Origin: Methyloceanibacter sp. | GTDB lineage: Bacteria > Pseudomonadota > Alphaproteobacteria > Rhizobiales > Methyloligellaceae | NCBI GenBank assembly: GCA_016649675.1 | Contig: JAENXG010000176.1 | Span: forward strand, 1-5,320 | Direction: 5' to 3' | DNA length: 5,320 nucleotides | Part shown: piece after piece, positions 1-5,126 of the stretch | Layout of the letters: each line of letters starts with the position of its first letter | Numbering within the stretch: the stretch's first letter is position 1 | Notes under the pieces: model-generated | The model's database searches: none | The model's input: only the letters and a program-made list of their open reading frames with translations | What the model was told of the DNA's origin: nothing | Program-made: the position numbers and the translations under genes

Positions 1-132
1 AAAGCGGCGGTGACCGGCGATACCGTCGGCGATCCTTACAAAGACACCGCCGGGCCCGCCGTGAACCCGATGATCAAGATCACCAATATCGTGGCGCTGC
101 TCTTGCTCGCGGTGCTCGCCCACCACCAATAG
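1..132 (+). CDS. hppA: Membrane-bound proton-translocating pyrophosphatase, C-terminal end (partial)
   Basis: The window opens inside a gene in frame 1; the last 43 codons end at TAG 130-132. The peptide contains GDTVGDPYKDTAGPAVNP followed by MIKITNIVALLLLAVLAHHQ. The first part is the conserved cytoplasmic motif near the C-terminus of membrane pyrophosphatases, and the second is the final hydrophobic helix. The family hydrolyses pyrophosphate in the cytoplasm and uses the energy to pump H+ (in some members Na+) across the inner membrane. The rest of the protein lies before the window, including the Lys/Ala position that separates K+-independent from K+-dependent types, so that subtype cannot be read here. 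The gene converges with bamE, leaving only 25 bases between the two stop codons. Confidence 0.93.
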   Translation, partial: KAAVTGDTVGDPYKDTAGPAVNPMIKITNIVALLLLAVLAHHQ

Positions 133-157
133 GCAGAGGGGCGCGCCAAAAGATCAG

Positions 158-664
158 CTAGAGGCCGGGTCCGGGAATGCCGCCGGCGCCCGGTCTCTGG
201 TCCTTGAACAGCTTGCGATTGGAGATATTGCCGAAGAGCTGCTCGATGACGCTGAGGTCCTTGCCGCGGGCCGGCGTCTCGCCCTTGTAGTAATTGACGA
301 CCACGCCGTCCTTCAGCCCGTAATTGGCGACCTGTTGCACGGTCTCGCCCTTGTCGAAATAGACCGCCACGACCTGCCGTTCGATCTCGTAGGGCTTGAG
401 GAAGGCGACGGTCTTTTGCGTGCTCGAGATATAGTAGAAAGCGTCGCCGCCGATTGTGCTCGTCGTGTCGGGAGAGCCGAGCACGGTTTTGACCTGGTCC
501 TTGGTCATGCCGGGCTTAACTTGCTGAAGGTCCACATCGATAAAAACATGCCCGTGCCTGTCGATCTGGGCGCCGCAAGCCGTGAGCGTCGCCGCAGCGC
601 CGAGCGCGAGTGCGACAAAGGCGGGCAGCGACGCCCGCACGGAGACCGGCTTGAACTTACGCAA
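158..664 (-). CDS. bamE: Outer-membrane assembly lipoprotein BamE (SmpA/OmlA family)
   Basis: This 168-residue protein has a lipoprotein signal: basic MRKFK, a hydrophobic stretch (about 13-29) and lipobox LTAC with Cys30 as the lipidated residue. Gly at +2 is compatible with Lol sorting to the outer membrane. Residues about 43-115 form the SmpA/OmlA domain, seen in VKPGMTKDQVKTVLGSPD, DAFYYIS and the following VAFLKP...RQVVAVYFD segment. BamE is the small accessory lipoprotein of the beta-barrel assembly machine and supports BamD-BamA function. A tail of about 50 residues follows the domain; it includes LSVIEQLFGN and a Gly/Pro-rich end, and resembles other alphaproteobacterial members. The start is TTG (662-664). 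No ATG or GTG lies in frame between it and the upstream stop, and GAGGGA sits 10 bases before it. The gene is divergent from the bc1 chaperone gene. Family assignment is strong; the start is slightly less certain. Confidence 0.93.
   Translation of the reverse strand: MRKFKPVSVRASLPAFVALALGAAATLTACGAQIDRHGHVFIDVDLQQVKPGMTKDQVKTVLGSPDTTSTIGGDAFYYISSTQKTVAFLKPYEIERQVVAVYFDKGETVQQVANYGLKDGVVVNYYKGETPARGKDLSVIEQLFGNISNRKLFKDQRPGAGGIPGPGL
161..197. repeat. Inverted repeat at the 3' end of bamE, facing hppA
   Basis: GAGGCCGGG (161-169) can pair with CCCGGTCTC (189-197). In the + transcript coming from hppA this gives nine pairs including one G-U, with a 19-base loop. In the bamE transcript the G-U becomes an A-C mismatch. 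No T-run follows directly on the + strand; on the minus strand a short T-rich stretch follows after about 10 bases. It could weakly terminate or stabilise either convergent transcript, but it may simply reflect the GC-rich codons of the Gly/Pro tail of BamE. Confidence 0.3.
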
Positions 665-674
665 AATTCGGATT

Positions 675-680
675 TCCCTC
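675..680 (-). promoter_or_regulatory. Shine-Dalgarno site deciding the TTG start of bamE
   Basis: On the minus strand the sequence is GAGGGA, followed by a 10-base spacer and then TTG. It supports the unusual start codon, because the open frame back to the stop at 719-721 offers no ATG or GTG. Confidence 0.55.
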
Positions 681-792
681 GATGAACCCCGTGAACGGAA
701 GCCTGCCCAATGAGCCGCTTACTCTTCCGCGCCCAGCGCCGGCGTGCCGGCTCCTGCCGACAGCGCACTAGGCGGTGCGAAAGCTAGACGAA

Positions 793-1371
793 ATGGTCCG
801 TCCTTTGAACCCTCTCGATCCCCTGTTTGCATGGCGCCGCAAAGATACGAGCGCAGTCAAACTCTATGGCGCGATTGTGGCGCAGGCGCGGCTTCCCGTG
901 TTCTATCAGGAGTTTGGCGTTCCCGACACGCTCGAAGGACGCTTCGTCCTCCTGTCGCTGCACCTCTTCGCCGTGCTCCACCGCCTCAAGACCGAAGGGG
1001 TCGTTGCGGGCGATCTGGCGCAACAGCTCACCGACCGGTTCAGCGCGGACATGGAGACGGTGCTCCGGGAGCTCGGCGTCAGCGATCTCAGCATCCCGAA
1101 AAAGGTGAGGGGGCTTGCCGCGTCGAGCGGGGCCCTGTTGCAAGCCTATGCGGAGGCTTTCGCGGTGGGCGACGGCGCCATCGCCGCCGCCATCGCCGCC
1201 GCCTTGCCGCTCGAAGGCGCGCCCGCCGAGGCTGCGGGCGGGCGCTTGGCACCCTATCTAATGAATATCGTGCGGCACTTGGAGGCGGAACCCTTTTCGG
1301 CTCTGCGTGCCGGTGAGCTGAGATTTCCGAAGGTTTCGGCCATCTCCGGAGCGGAGCTTGGAGACAGTTAG
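793..1371 (+). CDS. Ubiquinol-cytochrome c chaperone family protein (CBP3/UQCC1-like)
   Basis: The 192-residue product carries the family signature near its N-terminus: KLYGAIVAQARLPVFYQEFG at 23-42, then PDTLEGRFVLLSLHLFAVLH. Further on are DRFSADMETVLRELGVSDLS and IPKKVRGLAASSGALLQAY. This is the Ubiq_cyt_C_chap domain, related to mitochondrial Cbp3/UQCC1, which helps cytochrome b synthesis and assembly into the bc1 complex. A matching bacterial role is inferred. It has no signal peptide or membrane segment, so it is probably cytoplasmic. I chose ATG 793, with a weak GAAAG nine bases upstream. An in-frame GTG at 775 would add six residues, but its AGG lies only two bases away, too close to work well. 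An Ala-rich stretch (AIAAAIAAA) is encoded by a 12-base tandem duplication. yceD follows after two bases, so the pair is probably co-transcribed. Confidence 0.85.
   Translation: MVRPLNPLDPLFAWRRKDTSAVKLYGAIVAQARLPVFYQEFGVPDTLEGRFVLLSLHLFAVLHRLKTEGVVAGDLAQQLTDRFSADMETVLRELGVSDLSIPKKVRGLAASSGALLQAYAEAFAVGDGAIAAAIAAALPLEGAPAEAAGGRLAPYLMNIVRHLEAEPFSALRAGELRFPKVSAISGAELGDS
1177..1200 (+). repeat. 12-base tandem duplication inside the bc1 chaperone gene
   Basis: GCCATCGCCGCC occurs twice in direct succession (1177-1188 and 1189-1200) and is followed by another GCC. It encodes AIAAAIAAA. It is in frame, so changes in copy number would alter length without breaking the gene. It is probably slippage in a tolerant Ala-rich helix. 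Confidence 0.7.
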
Positions 1372-1373
1372 GT

Positions 1374-1919
1374 ATGAGCACTGACGATGATCGCCCGCCC
1401 ATCTCGCGGCCGCTCAAGGTCGAGCAGATCAGGGACGGCGCGAGCGGAGAAATCGAGGCCACGCCATCTGAAATGGCGGACATCGCCAGGATGCTCGATC
1501 TTGTGGAGCTTGCGGCGCTCGCCTTCACCTATCACCTGCATCATGGCGCGGGAGGCCGTCTGCACATGAGCGGAAGGCTGAAAGCGGCGGTGACCCAAAC
1601 GTGCGTCGTCTCGCTTGACCCGGTTGAGGCGACCCTTGATGTGCCCGTGGAGGTCGAGTTCTTGCCCGTGTCGCTCATCGAAGAGCTTGAGCAAAGTGTC
1701 GAAGAGACTGGAGGCTCAGGACTTTTGGATTGGCCTGAGCCGATCAGCGGCGGGAAGATCGACCTCGGGCCCGTCATCTACGAGACCCTTGCCACGGCGC
1801 TTGAGCCCTACCCGAAACGCGAGGGGGTAAGCTTCGATTCGTCGCAAGGCGCCCCTGAGGTGGGCGCGGCAGGCGGGACAGGCCCATTTGCAGCCCTTGC
1901 CGGGCTGAAGCGGCGCTGA
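1374..1919 (+). CDS. yceD: YceD / DUF177 family protein (23S rRNA accumulation protein)
   Basis: This 181-residue protein matches the DUF177/YceD family. Visible landmarks are RPLKVEQIRDG at 12-22, the central segment GRLKAAVTQTCVVSLDPVEA (67-86), the acidic stretch after EVEFLP, LDWPEPISGGKIDLGPVIYE, and a C-terminal PFAALAGLKRR. Family members in bacteria and plants are linked to accumulation of 23S rRNA or the large ribosomal subunit; the molecular mechanism is not settled. Many members have a C-x2-C pair at the core. Here Cys77 is followed by Val-Val-Ser, so the second Cys is missing and metal binding is unlikely; from memory this is usual in Alphaproteobacteria. ATG 1374 is preceded by GGAG (1360-1363) at a 10-base spacing, inside the end of the chaperone gene. 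In many bacteria rpmF follows yceD; here plsX does. Confidence 0.88.
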   Translation: MSTDDDRPPISRPLKVEQIRDGASGEIEATPSEMADIARMLDLVELAALAFTYHLHHGAGGRLHMSGRLKAAVTQTCVVSLDPVEATLDVPVEVEFLPVSLIEELEQSVEETGGSGLLDWPEPISGGKIDLGPVIYETLATALEPYPKREGVSFDSSQGAPEVGAAGGTGPFAALAGLKRR

Positions 1920-1943
1920 AGGGAGCCCCAAGGCAAAATACGG

Positions 1944-1971
1944 TTGTCACTGGCAGCCTTTTAAGTCTAAT
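1944..1971 (+). promoter_or_regulatory. Possible sigma-70 promoter before plsX
   Basis: TTGTCA (1944-1949) and TCTAAT (1966-1971) are separated by 16 bases. Each matches five of six consensus positions (TTGACA, TATAAT). They lie in a locally AT-richer patch within the 124-base gap between yceD and plsX, with no open frame across them. If active, it would let plsX-fabH be transcribed separately from the chaperone-yceD pair and leave a leader of about 65 bases. It was found by eye only. Confidence 0.4.
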
Positions 1972-2043
1972 CGGGGTTGTTTCCGGGGGTTGCCGCGGCC
2001 TTACCGCCGCAGTGATGATATTTTTCCTGATTGGCGACAAAGA

Positions 2044-3087
2044 ATGGGTGCTCCAGTCACCATAGCGCTCGACGCCATGGGCGGAGACCACGGGCCAAGC
2101 GTGGTCATTCCGGCGGCGGCGATTGCGCTTATCCGCCACCCCGACCTGCGATTTCTCCTGGTCGGCGATGCCGCCCGCATCGAGCCTGAGCTCAAGGCCC
2201 ATCCGGCGCTCGCCAAGAAGTCCGAGATCATCCACACCGATGTGGCGATTGCCATGGACGCAAAGCCGAGCCAGGCGCTCCGCAAAGGCCGCTACCGGTC
2301 GAGCATGTGGCTCGCGATCGAGGCGGTGAAGGATGGGCGCGCCGCTGCTGCGGTGTCAGCCGGCAATACCGGGGCGCTCATGGTCATGGCCAAATTCTGC
2401 CTGAAGACGCTCGAAGGCGTCGACCGTCCGGCCATTGCCGCCATCTGGCCGACCGTCCAGGCCGAATGCATCGTGCTCGATGTGGGCGCCAATGTCGGCG
2501 CGGATTCCCGCCAGCTCGTCGAGTTCACCCTGATGGGGGCCGCCATGGCACGCGCCCTGTTCGGGATAGAGAGGCCCTCGGTCGGGCTCCTCAATATAGG
2601 CGTCGAGGAGGTCAAGGGCCTCGACGAGATCAGGAAGGCTGCCGCCGTGTTGAAGGAGGCGCCGCTTCCTATCCGCTATCACGGTTTCATCGAGGGGGAC
2701 GATATAGGCCAAGGCGTGGTCGACGTGGTGGTCACCGACGGCTTCACCGGCAACATCGCCTTGAAGACCGCGGAAGGAACGGCTAAGCAGATCGGCGAGT
2801 ATTTGCGCGCCGCCATGGGGCGGTCGCTCCTTGCTCGCCTCGGGGCCATCCTGGCGCAGGGCGCTTTTCGCGCTCTCAAGGATAAGCTGGACCCGCGCCA
2901 GCTGAATGGCGGCATATTTCTTGGCCTAAACGGCATCGTCGTCAAAAGCCACGGCGGAACCGACGCCACGGGCTTTGCCTGCGCCATCGATGTTGCCTAC
3001 GACATGGCATCGAGTGGTGTCGTGAATCGCCTTGCGAGTGACGTTGCCCGCTTCCATGCCAAGCTGGAGCTTGAAGGTGCGGCGTAG
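2044..3087 (+). CDS. plsX: Phosphate acyltransferase PlsX
   Basis: This 347-residue protein is the usual PlsX length. Conserved blocks appear in order: IALDAMGGDHGP at 7-18, AVSAGNTGALM (about 103-113), VLDVGANVGAD (144-154), the GLLNIGVEEVKG segment, YHGFIEGDDI, VVVTDGFTGN at 228-237, and IFLGLNGIVVKSHGGTDA near the C-terminus (His303). PlsX is a peripheral inner-membrane enzyme that converts acyl-ACP and phosphate to acyl-phosphate and ACP. PlsY then uses acyl-phosphate to acylate glycerol-3-phosphate, starting phospholipid synthesis. ATG 2044 places the DAMGGD motif at residue 10, as expected. The frame stays open upstream to a TTG at 1990, but those 18 residues do not look like PlsX. The ribosome site before 2044 is weak. 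fabH follows after 18 bases, the common plsX-fabH pair. Confidence 0.97.
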   Translation: MGAPVTIALDAMGGDHGPSVVIPAAAIALIRHPDLRFLLVGDAARIEPELKAHPALAKKSEIIHTDVAIAMDAKPSQALRKGRYRSSMWLAIEAVKDGRAAAAVSAGNTGALMVMAKFCLKTLEGVDRPAIAAIWPTVQAECIVLDVGANVGADSRQLVEFTLMGAAMARALFGIERPSVGLLNIGVEEVKGLDEIRKAAAVLKEAPLPIRYHGFIEGDDIGQGVVDVVVTDGFTGNIALKTAEGTAKQIGEYLRAAMGRSLLARLGAILAQGAFRALKDKLDPRQLNGGIFLGLNGIVVKSHGGTDATGFACAIDVAYDMASSGVVNRLASDVARFHAKLELEGAA

Positions 3088-3091
3088 GCTT

Positions 3092-3096
3092 GGGAG
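3092..3096 (+). promoter_or_regulatory. Shine-Dalgarno site deciding the TTG start of fabH
   Basis: GGGAG ends nine bases before TTG 3106. The next in-frame candidate, GTG 3115, would be 18 bases away, which is too far. The site therefore supports TTG as the true start. Confidence 0.6.
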
Positions 3097-3105
3097 TGGG
3101 CTCGT

Positions 3106-4083
3106 TTGACGACTGTGCGGACCGTGATCAAGGGATGTGGTGGATACCTGCCTGAGCGGGTATTGACCAATGCCGACCTCGCCAAGATGGTCGATACATC
3201 CGACAGCTGGATCACCGAGCGGACCGGCATCAGGGAGCGCCGCATCGCCGCCGAAGGCGAGCTCACCTCGACCATGGGCATTCTGGCGGCCAAGGCCGCG
3301 CTTGCCGACGCCGGCATGGGACCCGAGGACATCGACCTCATCATCCTTGCCACCTCCACCCCCGACCAGACCTTCCCCGCCACGGCCGTGACGATCCAGG
3401 CCGAACTCGGCATGAACCACGGCGCCGCGTTCGACATGCAGGCGGTCTGCTCGGGCTTCGTTTTCGCTTTAGCCACCGCCGACAGCTATCTGAAAAGCGG
3501 GCAGTTCAATCGCGCTCTGGTGATCGGTGCCGAGGCTTTCTCGCGCATCCTCGATTGGCAGGATCGTTCGACCTGCGTCCTGTTCGGCGACGGCGCGGGC
3601 GCCGTCGTGGTTGAGGCGCAGAAGCTGAACGGCGCTCTCACCGACCGCGGCATCCTCGCCACCTGCCTCCGCTCAGACGGCCGCTACCGCGACAAGCTTT
3701 ATGTCGATGGTGGCCCGTCGTCTACCGGCACCGTCGGGCATGTCCGCATGGACGGGCCAGAGGTATTTCGCCACGCAGTGACCAAGATCAGCGAGGTCAT
3801 CGACGCCACGCTGACCCAGGCCGGCTATCTTGCTTCCGATATCGACTGGTTCGTGCCGCATCAAGCTAATAAGCGCATCTTGGACGGCGCCGCAAGAAAA
3901 CTTGGGCTCGATCCGGAACGCATCATCATTACAGTCGATAAGCATGCCAATACATCGGCCGCCTCAATTCCATTGGCGTTGAGCCAAGGATGCGCCGACG
4001 GACGCATCAAAGAGAACGACCTCGTGCTGATCGAGGCCATGGGCGGGGGTTTTACCTGGGGCGCTCTCCTGATCCGCTGGTAG
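3106..4083 (+). CDS. fabH: Beta-ketoacyl-ACP synthase III (FabH)
   Basis: This 325-residue protein has the full FabH architecture of two thiolase-fold halves. The catalytic triad is complete: Cys115 in MQAVCSGFVFA, His252 in WFVPHQANKRI, and Asn282 in KHANTSAASIP. Other markers are SDSWITERTGIRERRIA near the N-terminus, ATSTPDQTFPATA, FGDGAGAVV, and the Gly-rich end MGGGFTWGALLIRW. FabH is the cytosolic enzyme that condenses acetyl-CoA with malonyl-ACP to acetoacetyl-ACP, the first step of type II fatty acid synthesis. The family also includes branched-chain and specialised starters; the context beside plsX argues for the housekeeping enzyme. TTG 3106 is the start: GGGAG lies nine bases upstream and the N-terminus has the expected length. 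The gene is probably translated from the same mRNA as plsX. Confidence 0.97.
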   Translation: MTTVRTVIKGCGGYLPERVLTNADLAKMVDTSDSWITERTGIRERRIAAEGELTSTMGILAAKAALADAGMGPEDIDLIILATSTPDQTFPATAVTIQAELGMNHGAAFDMQAVCSGFVFALATADSYLKSGQFNRALVIGAEAFSRILDWQDRSTCVLFGDGAGAVVVEAQKLNGALTDRGILATCLRSDGRYRDKLYVDGGPSSTGTVGHVRMDGPEVFRHAVTKISEVIDATLTQAGYLASDIDWFVPHQANKRILDGAARKLGLDPERIIITVDKHANTSAASIPLALSQGCADGRIKENDLVLIEAMGGGFTWGALLIRW

Positions 4084-4092
4084 GCCTTCCGG

Positions 4093-4120
4093 CAAGGTGC
4101 CGCGCGAAAGCCACACCTTG
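4093..4120 (+). repeat. Seven-base inverted repeat after fabH
   Basis: CAAGGTG (4093-4099) and CACCTTG (4114-4120) are perfect reverse complements around a 14-base loop, starting 10 bases after the fabH stop. An A-rich stretch, not a T-run, follows. It is therefore not a standard intrinsic terminator; it may be a 3'-end stem that protects or attenuates the plsX-fabH message. Confidence 0.35.
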
Positions 4121-4136
4121 AGAGAAAATGATGCAA

Positions 4137-4149
4137 TATCAGGAATTTG
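4137..4149 (+). promoter_or_regulatory. IHF-like site 1 upstream of ihfA
   Basis: TATCAGGAATTTG matches the E. coli IHF consensus WATCAANNNNTTR at eight of nine defined positions; only the last A of WATCAA is G. It lies about 80 bases before the ihfA start, just upstream of the possible promoter. Confidence 0.35.
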
Positions 4150-4162
4150 ATCGCGTGACAGA

Positions 4163-4192
4163 TTGACCGCGTCGCACCCGCTCGATTAGCAT
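4163..4192 (+). promoter_or_regulatory. Possible promoter of ihfA-merR
   Basis: TTGACC (4163-4168) and TAGCAT (4187-4192) are separated by 18 bases, with five and four of six consensus matches. They lie in the 145-base gap after fabH, which is AT-richer than the flanking genes. The implied start of transcription is near 4199, about 30 bases before ihfA. The second IHF-like site overlaps the -10 element. Confidence 0.33.
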
Positions 4193-4199
4193 CTTGATT
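4187..4199 (-). promoter_or_regulatory. IHF-like site 2 overlapping the possible ihfA -10 element
   Basis: Read on the minus strand, AATCAAGATGCTA matches WATCAANNNNTTR at eight of nine defined positions (C for the first T of TTR). Its overlap with TAGCAT would suit repression of ihfA by its own product, as reported for ihfA in E. coli. Confidence 0.35.
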
Positions 4200-4228
4200 A
4201 GTCCCGCGACTGGGGGAGCGTACGCAAG

Positions 4229-4546
4229 ATGAGCGGGAAGACACTCACGCGCGCCGACTTGGCGGAGGCGGTGTTTCAGAAGGTTGGTCTGCCGCGGAAC
4301 GAATCCGCCGAGATCGTCGAGCTCGTGCTTCGCGAGATCGTGGCGAGCCTCGAGCGTGGGGACACGGTGAAGCTGTCGTCGTTCGGCTCTTTCGGGATTC
4401 GCGATAAGGGTCAGCGCATTGGACGCAACCCAAAGACGGGTCAGGAAGTTCCCATCACGCCGCGCCGCGTGCTTGTGTTCCGCGCAAGCAACATCATGAA
4501 GCAGCGTATCAATGATGCGCTCTCGCGAAGAAAGGCGGCCGAATAA
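4229..4546 (+). CDS. ihfA: Integration host factor subunit alpha
   Basis: The 105-residue product is a full-length member of the HU/IHF family and of the alpha-subunit type: TLTRADLAEAVFQKVGLPRN at 5-24, VKLSSFGSFGIRDKGQRIGR at 47-66, then NPKTGQEVPITPRRVLVFRAS. Pro68 within GRNPKTG is the residue at the tip of the beta arm that intercalates in the minor groove. IHF, a heterodimer with IhfB, binds specific sites, bends DNA sharply and acts in recombination, replication and transcription of sigma-54 and other promoters. The ATG start has an excellent GGGGGAG (4212-4218) ten bases upstream. The C-terminus ends in a short basic tail (SRRKAAE). The MerR-like gene follows after 35 bases, probably on the same transcript. 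Confidence 0.97.
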   Translation: MSGKTLTRADLAEAVFQKVGLPRNESAEIVELVLREIVASLERGDTVKLSSFGSFGIRDKGQRIGRNPKTGQEVPITPRRVLVFRASNIMKQRINDALSRRKAAE

Positions 4547-4567
4547 TATTGGCGGTGTTTTAACGCC

Positions 4568-4579
4568 GAGGAGGAGGAG
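4568..4579 (+). promoter_or_regulatory. Strong Shine-Dalgarno run deciding the TTG start of the MerR-like gene
   Basis: The run GAGGAGGAGGAG precedes TTG 4582. Its AGGAGG core at 4569-4574 leaves a seven-base spacer, which is close to ideal. It makes TTG a convincing start and suggests efficient translation despite the weak start codon. Confidence 0.7.
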
Positions 4580-4581
4580 CG

Positions 4582-5055
4582 TTGGACAAGGCGCCCGAGG
4601 CGTTTCGGACGATCAGCGAGGTTGCTGACGAGTTAGAGGTCCCAAAGCACGTACTGCGCTTCTGGGAAGCCAAATTCGCCCAGCTTAAGCCGATGAAGCG
4701 CGGCGGCGGCCGGCGTTACTACCGGCCCGAAGATGTCGCCCTTCTGCGGGGCATTCGTTTCCTGCTTTATAACGATGGATACACCATTCGTGGTGTACAG
4801 AAAATCCTGCGAGAGCACGGACCGCGCTTCGTCATGGACTCCCGGCGAAGGGTGGAGGAAGACGAGCAGGAAGACGCCCTGGCCCAGCCCCAAGAGATTC
4901 CCGATATCGCCGCCGAGGCGGCGCAAAGCGGGGTCGCGACAATTGTGCGCCCGCCCGCCGAGGAGAAACTTCCCAAGATCAATCCTGAGGCGCTTGGCGC
5001 GCTTCTCGACGAGATCGAGGCCTGCTACCGGGTCCTGGCTGCCGCCAAAGGCTAG
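4582..5055 (+). CDS. MerR-family (MlrA-like) transcriptional regulator
   Basis: In this 157-residue protein, residues 10-79 form a MerR-type winged helix-turn-helix: the HTH (TISEVADELEVPKHVLRFWE, 10-29), the wing with KRGGGRRYYRPEDV at 39-52, and two further helices including LLYNDGYTIRGVQKILREHG. The rest is unlike metal sensors such as MerR or CueR. A basic then acidic linker (88-98, SRRRVEEDEQED by eye) leads into a Pro/Ala-rich segment and a final amphipathic helix (about 133-154, NPEALGALLDEIEACYRVLA). The only Cys is Cys148, so metal sensing by a Cys pair is not expected. Such genes commonly follow ihfA in Rhizobiales, but no target is known to me. The resemblance to the MlrA-like HTH subgroup is from memory. 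TTG 4582 is backed by AGGAGG seven bases away. A hairpin follows the stop at once. Confidence 0.88.
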   Translation: MDKAPEAFRTISEVADELEVPKHVLRFWEAKFAQLKPMKRGGGRRYYRPEDVALLRGIRFLLYNDGYTIRGVQKILREHGPRFVMDSRRRVEEDEQEDALAQPQEIPDIAAEAAQSGVATIVRPPAEEKLPKINPEALGALLDEIEACYRVLAAAKG

Positions 5056-5070
5056 CGGGCCTCTGGCCCG
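5056..5070 (+). terminator. Possible terminator hairpin after the MerR-like gene
   Basis: CGGGCC (5056-5061) and GGCCCG (5065-5070) form a perfect six-base GC stem with a TCT loop directly after the stop codon. The following sequence, ACGGCTTGTTT, is only moderately T-rich, so termination may be partial, letting some read-through into the tRNA. Confidence 0.45.
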
Positions 5071-5075
5071 ACGGC

Positions 5076-5103
5076 TTGTTTCGCCCGCCTAAGCGTGTAT
5101 ATC
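5076..5103 (+). promoter_or_regulatory. Possible promoter of tRNA-Pro
   Basis: TTGTTT (5076-5081) and TATATC (5098-5103) are 16 bases apart, four of six matches each. The -10 element ends 23 bases before the mature tRNA 5' end, a suitable distance for a short precursor leader. Confidence 0.38.
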
Positions 5104-5126
5104 CAATCGGCCTGGCATCAAGGCGA

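Noticed and set aside
738..751. Five-base GC hairpin (GCCGG-CGTG-CCGGC) between bamE and the chaperone gene
   Set aside because: It is short, with no T-run and no clear promoter association. GCCGGC is common in such DNA. I could not identify a convincing promoter for either divergent gene in 665-792.
335..768. Open frames overlapping bamE on both strands
   Set aside because: BamE is unmistakable by its lipobox and SmpA/OmlA motifs. The overlapping frames are compositional shadows.
775..792. GTG 775 as the start of the bc1 chaperone gene
   Set aside because: The nearest AGG is only two bases upstream, too close for a ribosome site. ATG 793 is slightly better, though this choice is not firm; the difference is six residues.
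1088..1528. Arg-rich open frame on the minus strand across the chaperone-yceD junction
   Set aside because: It is antisense to two clear genes, has low complexity (RRRWRRRWRRR), and shows no domain.
1990..2043. Upstream TTG start extending PlsX by 18 residues
   Set aside because: The extra residues do not resemble PlsX N-termini, and ATG 2044 puts the DAMGGD motif at the usual distance. The extension would also run through the leader region.
2307..2786. Long Arg/Gly-rich frame on + inside plsX
   Set aside because: It lies within plsX in another frame, has the Arg/Gly/His-rich composition typical of GC-rich shadow frames, and has no recognisable domain.
4551..4567. Possible hairpin GGCG...CGCC between ihfA and the MerR-like gene
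   Set aside because: The stem has only four pairs with a nine-base loop, and it borders the strong Shine-Dalgarno. It is too weak to call a terminator or attenuator.
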